Shown piece after piece: positions 39,145 through 46,369 of a DNA stretch of 48,044 bases (the first letter of the stretch is position 1; every line of letters begins with the position of its first letter). The DNA lies in NCBI GenBank assembly GCA_964354865.1, contig CAYHBN010000002.1:1-48044 (forward strand). The letters run 5' to 3'. The stretch is from JAHFJU01 sp964354865. GTDB lineage: Bacteria; Patescibacteriota; Gracilibacteria; UBA1369; UM-FILTER-53-11. The position numbers were made by a program, and so were the translations under genes. Under the pieces are notes generated by a model that saw only the letters and a program-made list of their open reading frames with translations, was not told the DNA's origin and did not search any database.

Positions 39145-40461
39145 TTACGCTCCATACGCCACCTCAAACACCCCCTGTATCATCTCTGGGATTTTTGCCT
39201 CTGGTACCCCTGCAAATGCAACGCGTAGGCCGGCAGCGCTCGGCACGACACCAATTTTTTTTTCGGTAAGGAGTCGCTCGGCGATAGCCTTCGAGTCTGA
39301 GCCAGGAGTGTTGATGAAACAGAAGAATCCGCCATTACATGGGTCGAGTTTTAACTTCGCAGGACCGTACTTTGCGAATCCCTCTTCGATCGCCGCCATC
39401 ATAACTTTCCAACGTGCTCCGAGCATGTTAATCGTGTCGCCACACTCTTTGTCTACGACCTCCATTTTGTCCATAAGTGCATCTGCTAAAAGTTGTCCGT
39501 GGTGGCTAACCTGAGAAATTTCACCGCGTACGAATCCACCAATTTTTGATGCCAGTTCAGCGTTCAGTGTTGCTTTTTCTTCTTCGGTAAAGGCATGTCC
39601 GTCGAGTGAATTTACAAATGCCGTAATGAAGGCGACGCGGTATCCGTAGGCCAACATAACTTTTGAAATGCCATCTAATTTAAGTACTGAAAAGTTTGGG
39701 TGTTTCACGAAAACATGTGGCAAGATTGAGGCCTTGCAACCAACTGAGTCGTAGACGTATCCCTCGTAGGCGTCGTCTAATACCGCGACAAATGAGACGG
39801 CTGGGAACTCTGTGCACAATGCATCGAATCCTACACCGATTTTTTTTGCATCTTCGGGTGAAGGCATGAACCCCGTTTGATTGTGAGGAAAGTTTATAAG
39901 CATCACCACCTTTTTAGATTTCTGTGCGAGCTCGCGTGCACTGTCGATTAAATATTGTGGATTAAATTTTCCCGCCTCATCGAAAAGTTTAAACGTTGCG
40001 ATTTTAATTTCTTGTACGTCGGTAAAAATATGTTCGTAGTTTTCCCATGATTTTTCTGCGGTCAAAATAGTGTCACCGGCGTTCAATAACAAACGACCTG
40101 CGAGCGCAATCGAGTGGGTAATTCCATTCGTCACAATCGGCATCGTTGCGTTGTTCTCAAATCCAACAGCGTTTTTCATCATTCGAGCCATCCATTTTTT
40201 TCGTAACGATTCAATACCGGGAATCGGAGCGTACGCAAAAACTTTTCCCTTTGGAGCGCGCGCCAAAATCGCCTCACCGACAAATTCCCGTGCGCATGGC
40301 ATGTGAGAAATTGTACCGTCATCATCTTGCGCAATGCCGATCGTTCCATTAATCGTCGCCTCTTTTGACGCGCGGTTACTCCAATAAAAAATACCTTTAG
40401 GAGTTTCCATCGTTGAACCAACCTTTGAAAGTGCTGAGAAGAGTGAAGTTGAAGAGAGCAT
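39145..40461 (-). CDS. Class I/II PLP-dependent aminotransferase
   Basis: A 438-residue fold-type I enzyme. It shows PIPGIESLRKKW, TNGITHSIALAGRLLL, NFPHNQTGFMPSPED (substrate Asn), VAVLDDAYEGYVYD (Asp/Tyr contacting the cofactor) and LDGISKVMLAYGYRVAF with the Lys that binds PLP, then a C-terminal GLRVAFAGVPE with the substrate Arg. It is probably an aspartate/aromatic-type transaminase. With gdhA it could link glutamate to other amino acids. Confidence 0.9.
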   Translation of the reverse strand: MLSSTSLFSALSKVGSTMETPKGIFYWSNRASKEATINGTIGIAQDDDGTISHMPCAREFVGEAILARAPKGKVFAYAPIPGIESLRKKWMARMMKNAVGFENNATMPIVTNGITHSIALAGRLLLNAGDTILTAEKSWENYEHIFTDVQEIKIATFKLFDEAGKFNPQYLIDSARELAQKSKKVVMLINFPHNQTGFMPSPEDAKKIGVGFDALCTEFPAVSFVAVLDDAYEGYVYDSVGCKASILPHVFVKHPNFSVLKLDGISKVMLAYGYRVAFITAFVNSLDGHAFTEEEKATLNAELASKIGGFVRGEISQVSHHGQLLADALMDKMEVVDKECGDTINMLGARWKVMMAAIEEGFAKYGPAKLKLDPCNGGFFCFINTPGSDSKAIAERLLTEKKIGVVPSAAGLRVAFAGVPEAKIPEMIQGVFEVAYGA

Positions 40462-40510
40462 TGAGAAGAGGATTAGGAATTGGCGATATTCTACATGACG
40501 CCTACGCGCA

Positions 40511-40538
40511 TTGACAAAACCTATTTTATTGATACAAT
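40511..40538 (+). promoter_or_regulatory. Strong promoter of the lipoprotein gene
   Basis: TTGACA (40511-40516), a 16-base spacer and TACAAT (40533-40538), then 24 bases to the ATG. Unlike most genes here it leaves a short leader of about 15-20 bases, but without a Shine-Dalgarno site. Confidence 0.8.
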
Positions 40539-40562
40539 GCGCTCCCGAATCTCGTTTATTAT

Positions 40563-41123
40563 ATGAGCTTAAACCTAGAAAAACTCGTAATTACAGCCGT
40601 TCTCGCCGCGTGTGGTCCGAAAAATGGAGAACCCACTACTGAAGTAACAGGCACCCGTAATCAAATCTACACAAAAGTTGTGAATAACGTGGAAGAAATT
40701 TCACGATTTAGCGGTATTAGAAATACCTATGCAAAGCTCAAAAAACTCTCTGAGGAAAAACATGCTGGAGCAAGCGCAAATTTACCAGATGTACTCTCTT
40801 TTAAGACAGCGCATGGCACGCTTGTTACAGTCAAAATAGTCTCAAATGGACGACAACTCATGATTGAAAACAACTACGACATTTTATTCCTCGACCTAGG
40901 TACACAAACACCTTTTGAAGGAGACTGTATTCAGCTAAACGACAGCCGATACTGCAAGACAGATGACCCGTCGATCGACGGCACTATTTCACGTGGGCTC
41001 GAAGCCGCATTTAAATATAACTCGGGCACCAAAAACGTATTTGCCGCCTTTGGAGTATCTCCCAAAGCATTTCCCGAAGATCGCGCGCAAAAAATAATGA
41101 CTGAACTTCTGAAGCACCTATAA
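40563..41123 (+). CDS. Putative lipoprotein of unknown function
   Basis: A 186-residue protein with a short lipoprotein-type signal: MSLNLEKLVITAVLAAC, lipobox VLAAC. The rest is soluble and mixed alpha/beta, with one cysteine pair (DCIQLNDSRYC) and no motif that I recognise. It is followed after 15 bases by the gene at 41139, probably in one operon. Confidence 0.65.
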   Translation: MSLNLEKLVITAVLAACGPKNGEPTTEVTGTRNQIYTKVVNNVEEISRFSGIRNTYAKLKKLSEEKHAGASANLPDVLSFKTAHGTLVTVKIVSNGRQLMIENNYDILFLDLGTQTPFEGDCIQLNDSRYCKTDDPSIDGTISRGLEAAFKYNSGTKNVFAAFGVSPKAFPEDRAQKIMTELLKHL

Positions 41124-41138
41124 TATTACCAATACACC

Positions 41139-41534
41139 ATGCCACTATTTGATGATGAATTTAAAACAGTAGATGCAGACGCACCAGAAGAGACTACTGA
41201 TGTTGAGGAAACTCTCGACGCGCAGCCACAAGCCGAAGCAGTAGACCCTTCACTCTCATCGATGGAAAGCGATACAGAAATCGCGCGTCGCGAAGCAATG
41301 GCGAAATTTCTTGCAGGATATGTTAATTCGGGAGCCAGCATTCAAAGGTTTTTTGACAATCTCAATCCTAATGAATTAAGAAACATCGGAGCAGACCTGG
41401 TTGCCAAAGAGCACATAAAGCCAACTGACATTGGTGCACATGAGCGTGATACTTCAAGTGATATTAGAAAGATGAGAGACCCAACAGGAGTTGCACAACA
41501 AGTGAGAGCGCTGATTTCTAAATTAATGAGCTAA
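41139..41534 (+). CDS. Hypothetical acidic protein, 131 residues
   Basis: A soluble protein with a strongly acidic, Ala/Glu/Asp-rich first third (about residues 5-50), followed by a helical region (EIARREAMAKFLAGYVNSGA, then FFDNLNPNELRNIGADLV). The family is not recognised. No signal peptide. It is probably co-transcribed with the lipoprotein before it. Confidence 0.55.
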   Translation: MPLFDDEFKTVDADAPEETTDVEETLDAQPQAEAVDPSLSSMESDTEIARREAMAKFLAGYVNSGASIQRFFDNLNPNELRNIGADLVAKEHIKPTDIGAHERDTSSDIRKMRDPTGVAQQVRALISKLMS

Positions 41535-41555
41535 GGGATATCTAAATCCGGAGTA

Positions 41556-41583
41556 GTTCAGAGTTTGTTCACAATCCGTTCAC
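41556..41583 (+). promoter_or_regulatory. Triple GTTCA repeat, 11-nt period, upstream of yraN
   Basis: GTTCAG, GTTCAC and GTTCAC begin at 41556, 41567 and 41578, exactly 11 bases apart, as in the regions before relB and comM. No clear -10 box lies at the spacing seen in those two. The shared palindromic element at 41583-41635 starts where the repeats end. Confidence 0.65.
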
Positions 41584-41635
41584 GACTTTCAAAGGGTCTC
41601 GTCAGACATGACACTACTGTGTCAAGTACTTGGTA
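41583..41635. repeat. Shared intergenic element, copy 2
   Basis: CGACTTTCAAAGG (41583-41595), CATGACACTACTGTGTCAA (41607-41625) with the TGACAC/GTGTCA palindrome, and GTACTTGGTA (41626-41635). The blocks are those of 2866-2930 but the last two have swapped order. Confidence 0.65.
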
Positions 41636-41660
41636 TATATATGTGCTATCATTATTTACT

Positions 41661-42071
41661 ATGGATTCAAAAAAACTCGGGAATGTTGGTGAAGAAATTG
41701 CGACGACGTACCTGAGAGAGCGTGGATACCAGGTTATTGAACGCAATTTTTATATTCGTGGCGGAGAGATTGATTTAATTATGCTCGATGAAAAAACGCT
41801 CGTATTCGTTGAAGTTAAAACGCGTACTCAAACGGATTTTGGCAGTGGAATAGAGGCAATCACTCGCAATAAAAAGAGGATTCTAAGACGCACAATGCAG
41901 ACGTATATAGAGAAGATAACCGCACCAAGCAACAAAGAGAACCAAAACGCTGACAAAAATCCTATAATAAAATTCACCACTATTCGCTTCGATGTAATTT
42001 CACTAGAACTTGACCTACAAAACAGCCGCGTAAAAAAACTAACACACATTAAAAACATTGACATGAGTTAG
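41661..42071 (+). CDS. yraN: UPF0102 (YraN) endonuclease-like protein
   Basis: A 136-residue member of the YraN family, predicted PD-(D/E)XK-type nucleases often found near DNA uptake and repair genes. It shows LGNVGEEIATTYLRERGYQVIERN, GGEIDLIM (catalytic Asp) and LVFVEVKTRT (ExK). The start at 41661 follows an extended -10 (TGCTATCAT) by eight bases; the in-frame start at 41565 lies in the operator-like region. ComM is encoded 1.4 kb downstream on the same strand. Confidence 0.9.
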   Translation: MDSKKLGNVGEEIATTYLRERGYQVIERNFYIRGGEIDLIMLDEKTLVFVEVKTRTQTDFGSGIEAITRNKKRILRRTMQTYIEKITAPSNKENQNADKNPIIKFTTIRFDVISLELDLQNSRVKKLTHIKNIDMS

Positions 42072-42103
42072 ACACAAGAGCTCTCAAAGTACATACTGTA
42101 AAC

Positions 42104-43435
42104 GTGCTCGAATTACTCAAAAATCCACACACCCCTTCACACAAACAAGCAGTCGGTTTTTTAATTTTCGCGTTCACCATTGCGGGCGCACTTGCAATTT
42201 GGGAGCTGTTCATCAATTTTGGAACGCTCGTTCTTGTGTCCGACAGAGCAATGACTGCTACCGTAAATGGAGAAGTTATTACCTGCGAAATGCCACCGTG
42301 TACAACAAAACTCAAACCACGTGACTATGCAGTAACATTTTCTCGAAGTGGATATTTTGATGACACGCAAAAAGTAACAGTGAAGCGGTTTACAGAAAAT
42401 CCACTCACCGCGCACTTCTCAGTTATTCCCACAATAAAAAAATATACCGAACATACCATTCCGACGAGTTTCCCGCTCACGAGTATTTTGACGGCACCGA
42501 CAGAGCTACCAAATTTTCCAAAAACGGCAACGCGCGCAGTATTTAGCCCATCTGCACAGGCAGCACTGCTCACAATCGACAATAAATTAACATACTACTC
42601 GGCAAAAACAGGGGTAACTTCGCAGCTTACCATTTCGCCACAAACGCCATATGCGTGGGCCGAAGGCTTACTTGCGGGGCCCCACGCCAGTGGGGAAGCG
42701 TGGGTCGGAGGGTCAGTTATATTTATGGGCCTCGACGAGACAAAAACACAGACGATCTATCGCTACGGCGTTGAAGCAGATACACCGCTGGTTCGATTTG
42801 AACGCTCGCTTGTAAATCCTAAAATTGCCGCAGACTTGTCGGGGAATTTCTTAATTGTAAGTGACCTCGATACCGAACATGTACACTACCTGGTCGACAT
42901 TAAAAATCTATCGAAAAAAAGAATTCAACTCAATACAACAGCGGAGTTAGCGGGATTTGCAGACGGCTATGCACTCTTCACAGAAAAAACAGCACTTAAC
43001 GAGTCTAGATTCAATGCGGTGCCGCTGGCAAGTGATAGCCTGGGCGCGGCACAACCAACGATTGTGTTGCCAAAAGCAACCGGCGAAGTAGCCGCACGCA
43101 GTGACGAAACACATTTAGTGTATCTCACGAGCGAAAAAACCGACATGAGTGGCGATGCATCGCAGACTTCTATAGAAGATGTCATTGCTCAGATTTCTGA
43201 AATTTCTAGCGTAGATGGCGATGCGAGCGATGCGTCGACAACTGATATTTTAGAAAACATCAACCGCGAAACACGATATACGCTCTACCTGACCGAACTT
43301 GACCTTGCTACACAAAAGACAAAAACACTTCTCGCCATTCCGTTGTCTGAAAGTCAGAAAATTTCAGACATGGCGACTATCGACAACAAAGTACTCTTGA
43401 GAATCGGAAAAGAAATTTTCGAAATCGTAAAATAA
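42104..43435 (+). CDS. PEGA-domain membrane-anchored protein
   Basis: A 443-residue protein starting at GTG. It has a membrane anchor (residues 17-38), then a PEGA-type beta domain (about 45-105: ATVNGEVITCEMPPCTTKLKP in form, then YAVTFSRSGYFD). The long remainder has repeated beta strands suggesting a propeller facing outward. CATACT lies six bases before the GTG. PEGA domains occur in surface-layer and envelope proteins. Specific role unknown. It stands between yraN and comM. Confidence 0.7.
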   Translation: MLELLKNPHTPSHKQAVGFLIFAFTIAGALAIWELFINFGTLVLVSDRAMTATVNGEVITCEMPPCTTKLKPRDYAVTFSRSGYFDDTQKVTVKRFTENPLTAHFSVIPTIKKYTEHTIPTSFPLTSILTAPTELPNFPKTATRAVFSPSAQAALLTIDNKLTYYSAKTGVTSQLTISPQTPYAWAEGLLAGPHASGEAWVGGSVIFMGLDETKTQTIYRYGVEADTPLVRFERSLVNPKIAADLSGNFLIVSDLDTEHVHYLVDIKNLSKKRIQLNTTAELAGFADGYALFTEKTALNESRFNAVPLASDSLGAAQPTIVLPKATGEVAARSDETHLVYLTSEKTDMSGDASQTSIEDVIAQISEISSVDGDASDASTTDILENINRETRYTLYLTELDLATQKTKTLLAIPLSESQKISDMATIDNKVLLRIGKEIFEIVK

Positions 43436-43463
43436 GATCAAAAAAAGCAAAAGTTTAGAAATA

Positions 43464-43507
43464 TTTCAGGATTCGTTCACGGTTTGTTCATGAGCGTGTG
43501 ATACAAC
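43464..43507 (+). promoter_or_regulatory. Triple repeat operator and leaderless promoter of comM
   Basis: TTTCAG, GTTCAC and GTTCAT begin at 43464, 43475 and 43486, 11 bases apart. GTGATACAAC follows, with -10 TACAAC at 43502-43507, 16 bases after the start of the last repeat. The ATG comes seven bases later. The repeats occupy the place of a -35 box, as expected for an activator of the OmpR/PhoB type. Confidence 0.7.
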
Positions 43508-43514
43508 GCCGGGC

Positions 43515-45062
43515 ATGACATCTAAAGTATATTCAGCAACAATCTGCGGCCTCGATGCCGAGCGAATTGAAGTAGAGTGCGACATGCATACGGGGCTCCC
43601 TGCTTTCACGATCGTGGGGCTCGGCGATACCTCGGTGCAAGAATCAAAAGAGCGCATAAAAGCAGCCATAAAAAATAGCGGTTGTACGTACCCCCAAAAT
43701 AAAAAAATCGTAAATTTGGCACCGGCCGATATTCGAAAACATGGCCCGCTTTTCGACCTGCCGATCGCACTCAGTATTTTAGTGCGCAGCGAACAAATTC
43801 CTAAAGAGGCGCTCGCGAAAACACTTGTGGTGGGGGAGCTCGCCCTCGATGGCAGTGTGCGGCGAATTTCGGGCGCACTCGCGATGAGCGAGTGCGCCCT
43901 TCGTAGTGGCTGTACACGGATTATTGTGCCAAAAGAAAACGCAGTTGAGGCGAGTTTAATTACGGGTATTGAGTGCATTGGTGTTTCACATTTATTTGAA
44001 GTAGTAGGAATTTTAAAAGGAGAGATTGAGGCGGCACCAACTAAAAACAATACAATCGAACACACAAGACAAGGAGCATCGGCATTTCAAGCAATGCTCG
44101 ACGACCTCGATGGAAACGAGGTGATAAAACGGGCGACGATAATCGCCGCGGCGGGGTTTCATCACATTCTTTTTCACGGAGCTCCCGGGGCAGGAAAATC
44201 GACACTCGCACGAACACTCGCCACGCTCATGCCCCGACTGAACGAACTACAAGCACTCGAGACGACTAAAATATATTCAATCGCAGGATTACTAAACGAA
44301 TCGACATCGCTCATCGATGTACCACCATTTAGAAGTATTCACCAAACAACGCCGCTCACTGCATTAATCGGTGGTGGCACCTATGCAAAACCAGGCGAAA
44401 TTTCGCTCGCACACAACGGTATTTTATTTGCCGACGAGTTACTTGAATTCCCACAAACAACACTCGATGCGCTTCGCCAACCGCTTGAGTCGGGAGTTAT
44501 CACGGTCAGTCGACTCACGGGTGGCGTCGACTACCCTGCACGATTTATGTTCGTAGGAGCGACAAATCCGTGCCCCTGTGGATTTTATGGCGACGAGGAA
44601 AAACGATGTACGTGTCTGCCGAGTCAACGACAACGATATTTGAAAAAACTCTCAGGCCCACTGCTCGACCGAATCGACTGCATTGTAAATGTTCCTCGTC
44701 GCCCTATTGGCGATTCATTTTCAACACATGCCAAAGAGAGAAAAAAATCTGCAACAGAAACTATTATTGCTCTTAAACAGATTGTCATTGCGCGCAGTAT
44801 GCAAGCGCGCCGCGGCACACTCAACGGGTATCTGACACGCGCACAAGTAGATGAGTTTTGTGCTCTCACCGATGGCGCGCAAAGAATCCTCAAAGATTAT
44901 TTTAAAAATGACCTTCACTCAGGTCGCTCACTCACCCGTACACTCAAGCTCGCACGCACTATCGCTGACATAGACGAACGCGACGAGATTATTGAATGCG
45001 ATGTGTATGAGGCCCTCGATTTGAGCACCGAACGCACGCTCCTCAGGGACTCGTATTCATGA
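43515..45062 (+). CDS. comM: ComM/YifB AAA+ ATPase (Mg-chelatase-like)
   Basis: A 515-residue helicase of the ComM family, which promotes branch migration during integration of taken-up DNA. The N-terminal Lon-like fold (1-170) contains HTGLPAFTIVGLGDTSVQESKERI. The AAA+ core has Walker A FHGAPGAGKSTLA, Walker B GILFADELLEF, and the cysteine-rich zinc-type segment NPCPCGFYGDEEKRCTC. The C-terminal helical domain ends with SLTRTLKLARTIADI. Competence function is known for family members and inferred here. Confidence 0.95.
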   Translation: MTSKVYSATICGLDAERIEVECDMHTGLPAFTIVGLGDTSVQESKERIKAAIKNSGCTYPQNKKIVNLAPADIRKHGPLFDLPIALSILVRSEQIPKEALAKTLVVGELALDGSVRRISGALAMSECALRSGCTRIIVPKENAVEASLITGIECIGVSHLFEVVGILKGEIEAAPTKNNTIEHTRQGASAFQAMLDDLDGNEVIKRATIIAAAGFHHILFHGAPGAGKSTLARTLATLMPRLNELQALETTKIYSIAGLLNESTSLIDVPPFRSIHQTTPLTALIGGGTYAKPGEISLAHNGILFADELLEFPQTTLDALRQPLESGVITVSRLTGGVDYPARFMFVGATNPCPCGFYGDEEKRCTCLPSQRQRYLKKLSGPLLDRIDCIVNVPRRPIGDSFSTHAKERKKSATETIIALKQIVIARSMQARRGTLNGYLTRAQVDEFCALTDGAQRILKDYFKNDLHSGRSLTRTLKLARTIADIDERDEIIECDVYEALDLSTERTLLRDSYS

Positions 45063-45090
45063 TAAAATAGATGTAACTTAATAAAATTAT

Positions 45091-45579
45091 ATGGATCAAC
45101 TTCAGCCAACTCCGACAGACGCGCCTCAACAACCCATCGCCCCGCACATTTCTCCGAATATGAACGCCGATTTTAATCCTTCAAAAATTGTTGGACGAAA
45201 TGAACCAATGCCAAAGAGGAATACGAAACTTCTCGTTTCAGCAATCATTATTGCCGCAGTCCTCGCCCTTGGTGGCGGTGGATATTTTACCTATACAACC
45301 CTTAATGTGAATGCAGATGTGACCGCGGCAAGCGAAACTCCCGTTGTTGATAAAGGTACGTCTCCAGTACTTGGTTCTGAGTCTACGAGCACTAGTGAAG
45401 ATCCGCGAGGATCAAGCACCACAACCAATACCTCAATTACTGCCGAGACGCCCACACCTGTCGATACTGCTGCAATCACGTCACCGTCCCAAGCAACAGA
45501 CGAAATTAACCTCACCACTCCAACGGCAACCAGCGCTCCTGCAACCACCACAACGACTAGACGACGCAGGGCTCAGTAG
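45091..45579 (+). CDS. Single-pass membrane protein with Thr-rich outer part
   Basis: A 162-residue protein. A Pro/Gln-rich cytoplasmic part (1-45), one membrane helix (about 47-70, LLVSAIIIAAVLALGGGGYF) and a Thr/Ser/Pro-rich outer part precede a basic end RRRRAQ. The outer part includes STSEDPRGSS, which is encoded by a copy of the dispersed repeat also found outside genes at 9083 and 30096. Function unknown; the low-complexity stalk suggests a surface spacer. Confidence 0.6.
   Translation: MDQLQPTPTDAPQQPIAPHISPNMNADFNPSKIVGRNEPMPKRNTKLLVSAIIIAAVLALGGGGYFTYTTLNVNADVTAASETPVVDKGTSPVLGSESTSTSEDPRGSSTTTNTSITAETPTPVDTAAITSPSQATDEINLTTPTATSAPATTTTTRRRRAQ
45385..45412. repeat. Dispersed repeat copy inside a coding gene
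   Basis: ACGAGCACTAGTGAAGATC followed by CGCGAGGAT, closely matching 9083-9110. It is read in frame as Thr-Ser-Thr-Ser-Glu-Asp-Pro-Arg-Gly within the Thr/Ser-rich stalk. Confidence 0.55.
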
Positions 45580-45634
45580 CCTACAAAAAGCTGTATATAT
45601 AAGAACGTGGCGACTTGAAAATTATGTCAGTATC

Positions 45635-45664
45635 CTATATAATTATTCTATATAACTTATATAG
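45635..45664 (+). promoter_or_regulatory. Operator/promoter of vapBC
   Basis: CTATATAA-C-TTATATAG (45648-45664) is a perfect palindrome. A further half-site CTATATAA starts 13 bases upstream (45635-45642). The sites overlap the A/T-rich -10 region (TATAAT at 45638-45643) just before the antitoxin ATG. This fits self-repression by a VapBC complex. Confidence 0.65.
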
Positions 45665-45669
45665 TTAAA

Positions 45670-45912
45670 ATGACTACCTCTACAAAAAAACAGGCTAATT
45701 TTTTTATCTCTACAATTACACTCAACGACCTTAAAGCTCATATTCCCTCACGCAAGCAAAGTGAGTTTGTAGAAGAAGCAATTCAAAAAGAACTTCAACA
45801 ACGTAAATTCTTCTCGGCACTTGAAACAAGTAGTGGTTCGTGGAAAAAAGAAGATCACCCTCTCCCCACGGATAGATTTATTCGTTCACTACGAGAAAGC
45901 AAACGATCATGA
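45670..45912 (+). CDS. VapB-like antitoxin
   Basis: An 80-residue protein with an N-terminal DNA-binding part: FISTITLNDLKAHIPSRKQSEFVEEAIQ, resembling ribbon-helix-helix proteins in its strand-helix-helix order. The C-terminal tail has aromatic residues that would bind the toxin. It overlaps the PIN toxin gene by four bases (ATGA). A palindromic operator lies directly upstream. Confidence 0.75.
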   Translation: MTTSTKKQANFFISTITLNDLKAHIPSRKQSEFVEEAIQKELQQRKFFSALETSSGSWKKEDHPLPTDRFIRSLRESKRS

Positions 45913-46286
45913 AAACACTCATCCTGGACTCCGACGTACTCATTGACATTCTTCGCGGCAAACCAGAGACGATTAATCAAGTTCGTCTGCACGCACAAGA
46001 CGCGCTCCTTTATTGCTCCGTTATTTCTGTTGGTGAACTTTTTGCCGGCATGAGACCAAAAGAAAAAATCCAAACAGAAAAACTTCTCGACAGTCTGATT
46101 TCAATCCCCGTAACAAAATCTGTCGCAAAACAGGCTGGTGATCTTAAAAACAGCACAAAAAGTCATACCCTATGGCTCGACGATTGTTTAATTGCTGCAA
46201 GTGCACTCGAAAACAGCCTCACACTCCTAACAAAAAACATAAAACACTACCCTTTTAAAAAGCTGAAGTTAATAAAAATCAGATAG
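45909..46286 (+). CDS. VapC-family PIN-domain toxin
   Basis: A 125-residue PIN ribonuclease. The acidic residues expected in the active site are present: Asp in LILDSDVLIDIL, Glu in VGELFAGM, and Asp pair in LDDCLIAASAL. The final TKNIKHY matches the family. VapC toxins cut tRNA or rRNA; the target here is unknown. Translation is coupled to the antitoxin. Confidence 0.9.
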   Translation: MKTLILDSDVLIDILRGKPETINQVRLHAQDALLYCSVISVGELFAGMRPKEKIQTEKLLDSLISIPVTKSVAKQAGDLKNSTKSHTLWLDDCLIAASALENSLTLLTKNIKHYPFKKLKLIKIR

Positions 46287-46294
46287 AAGGGCTT

Positions 46295-46369
46295 ATGGAA
46301 GATACAATAAAGACAAAACCACGCGTTGCGCTCTTTGACGTGGGCAGCTATACTGCGCGGCAAGAATGA
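46295..46369 (+). CDS. 24-residue ORF overlapping the carB start
   Basis: A short ATG-started frame (MEDTIKTKPRVALFDVGSYTARQE in total length, 24 residues) whose TGA overlaps the carB ATG as ATGA. It contains the -10 box of carB. KPRVALFDVG faintly recalls the start of the amidotransferase domain of CarA, which would normally precede carB. It could be a coupled leader peptide, a relic of carA, or chance. Confidence 0.3.
   Translation: MEDTIKTKPRVALFDVGSYTARQE
46326..46354 (+). promoter_or_regulatory. Promoter of carB
   Basis: TTGCGC (46326-46331), a 17-base spacer and TATACT (46349-46354), then 11 bases to the carB ATG. The -35 is identical to that of the gene at 10398. Confidence 0.7.
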
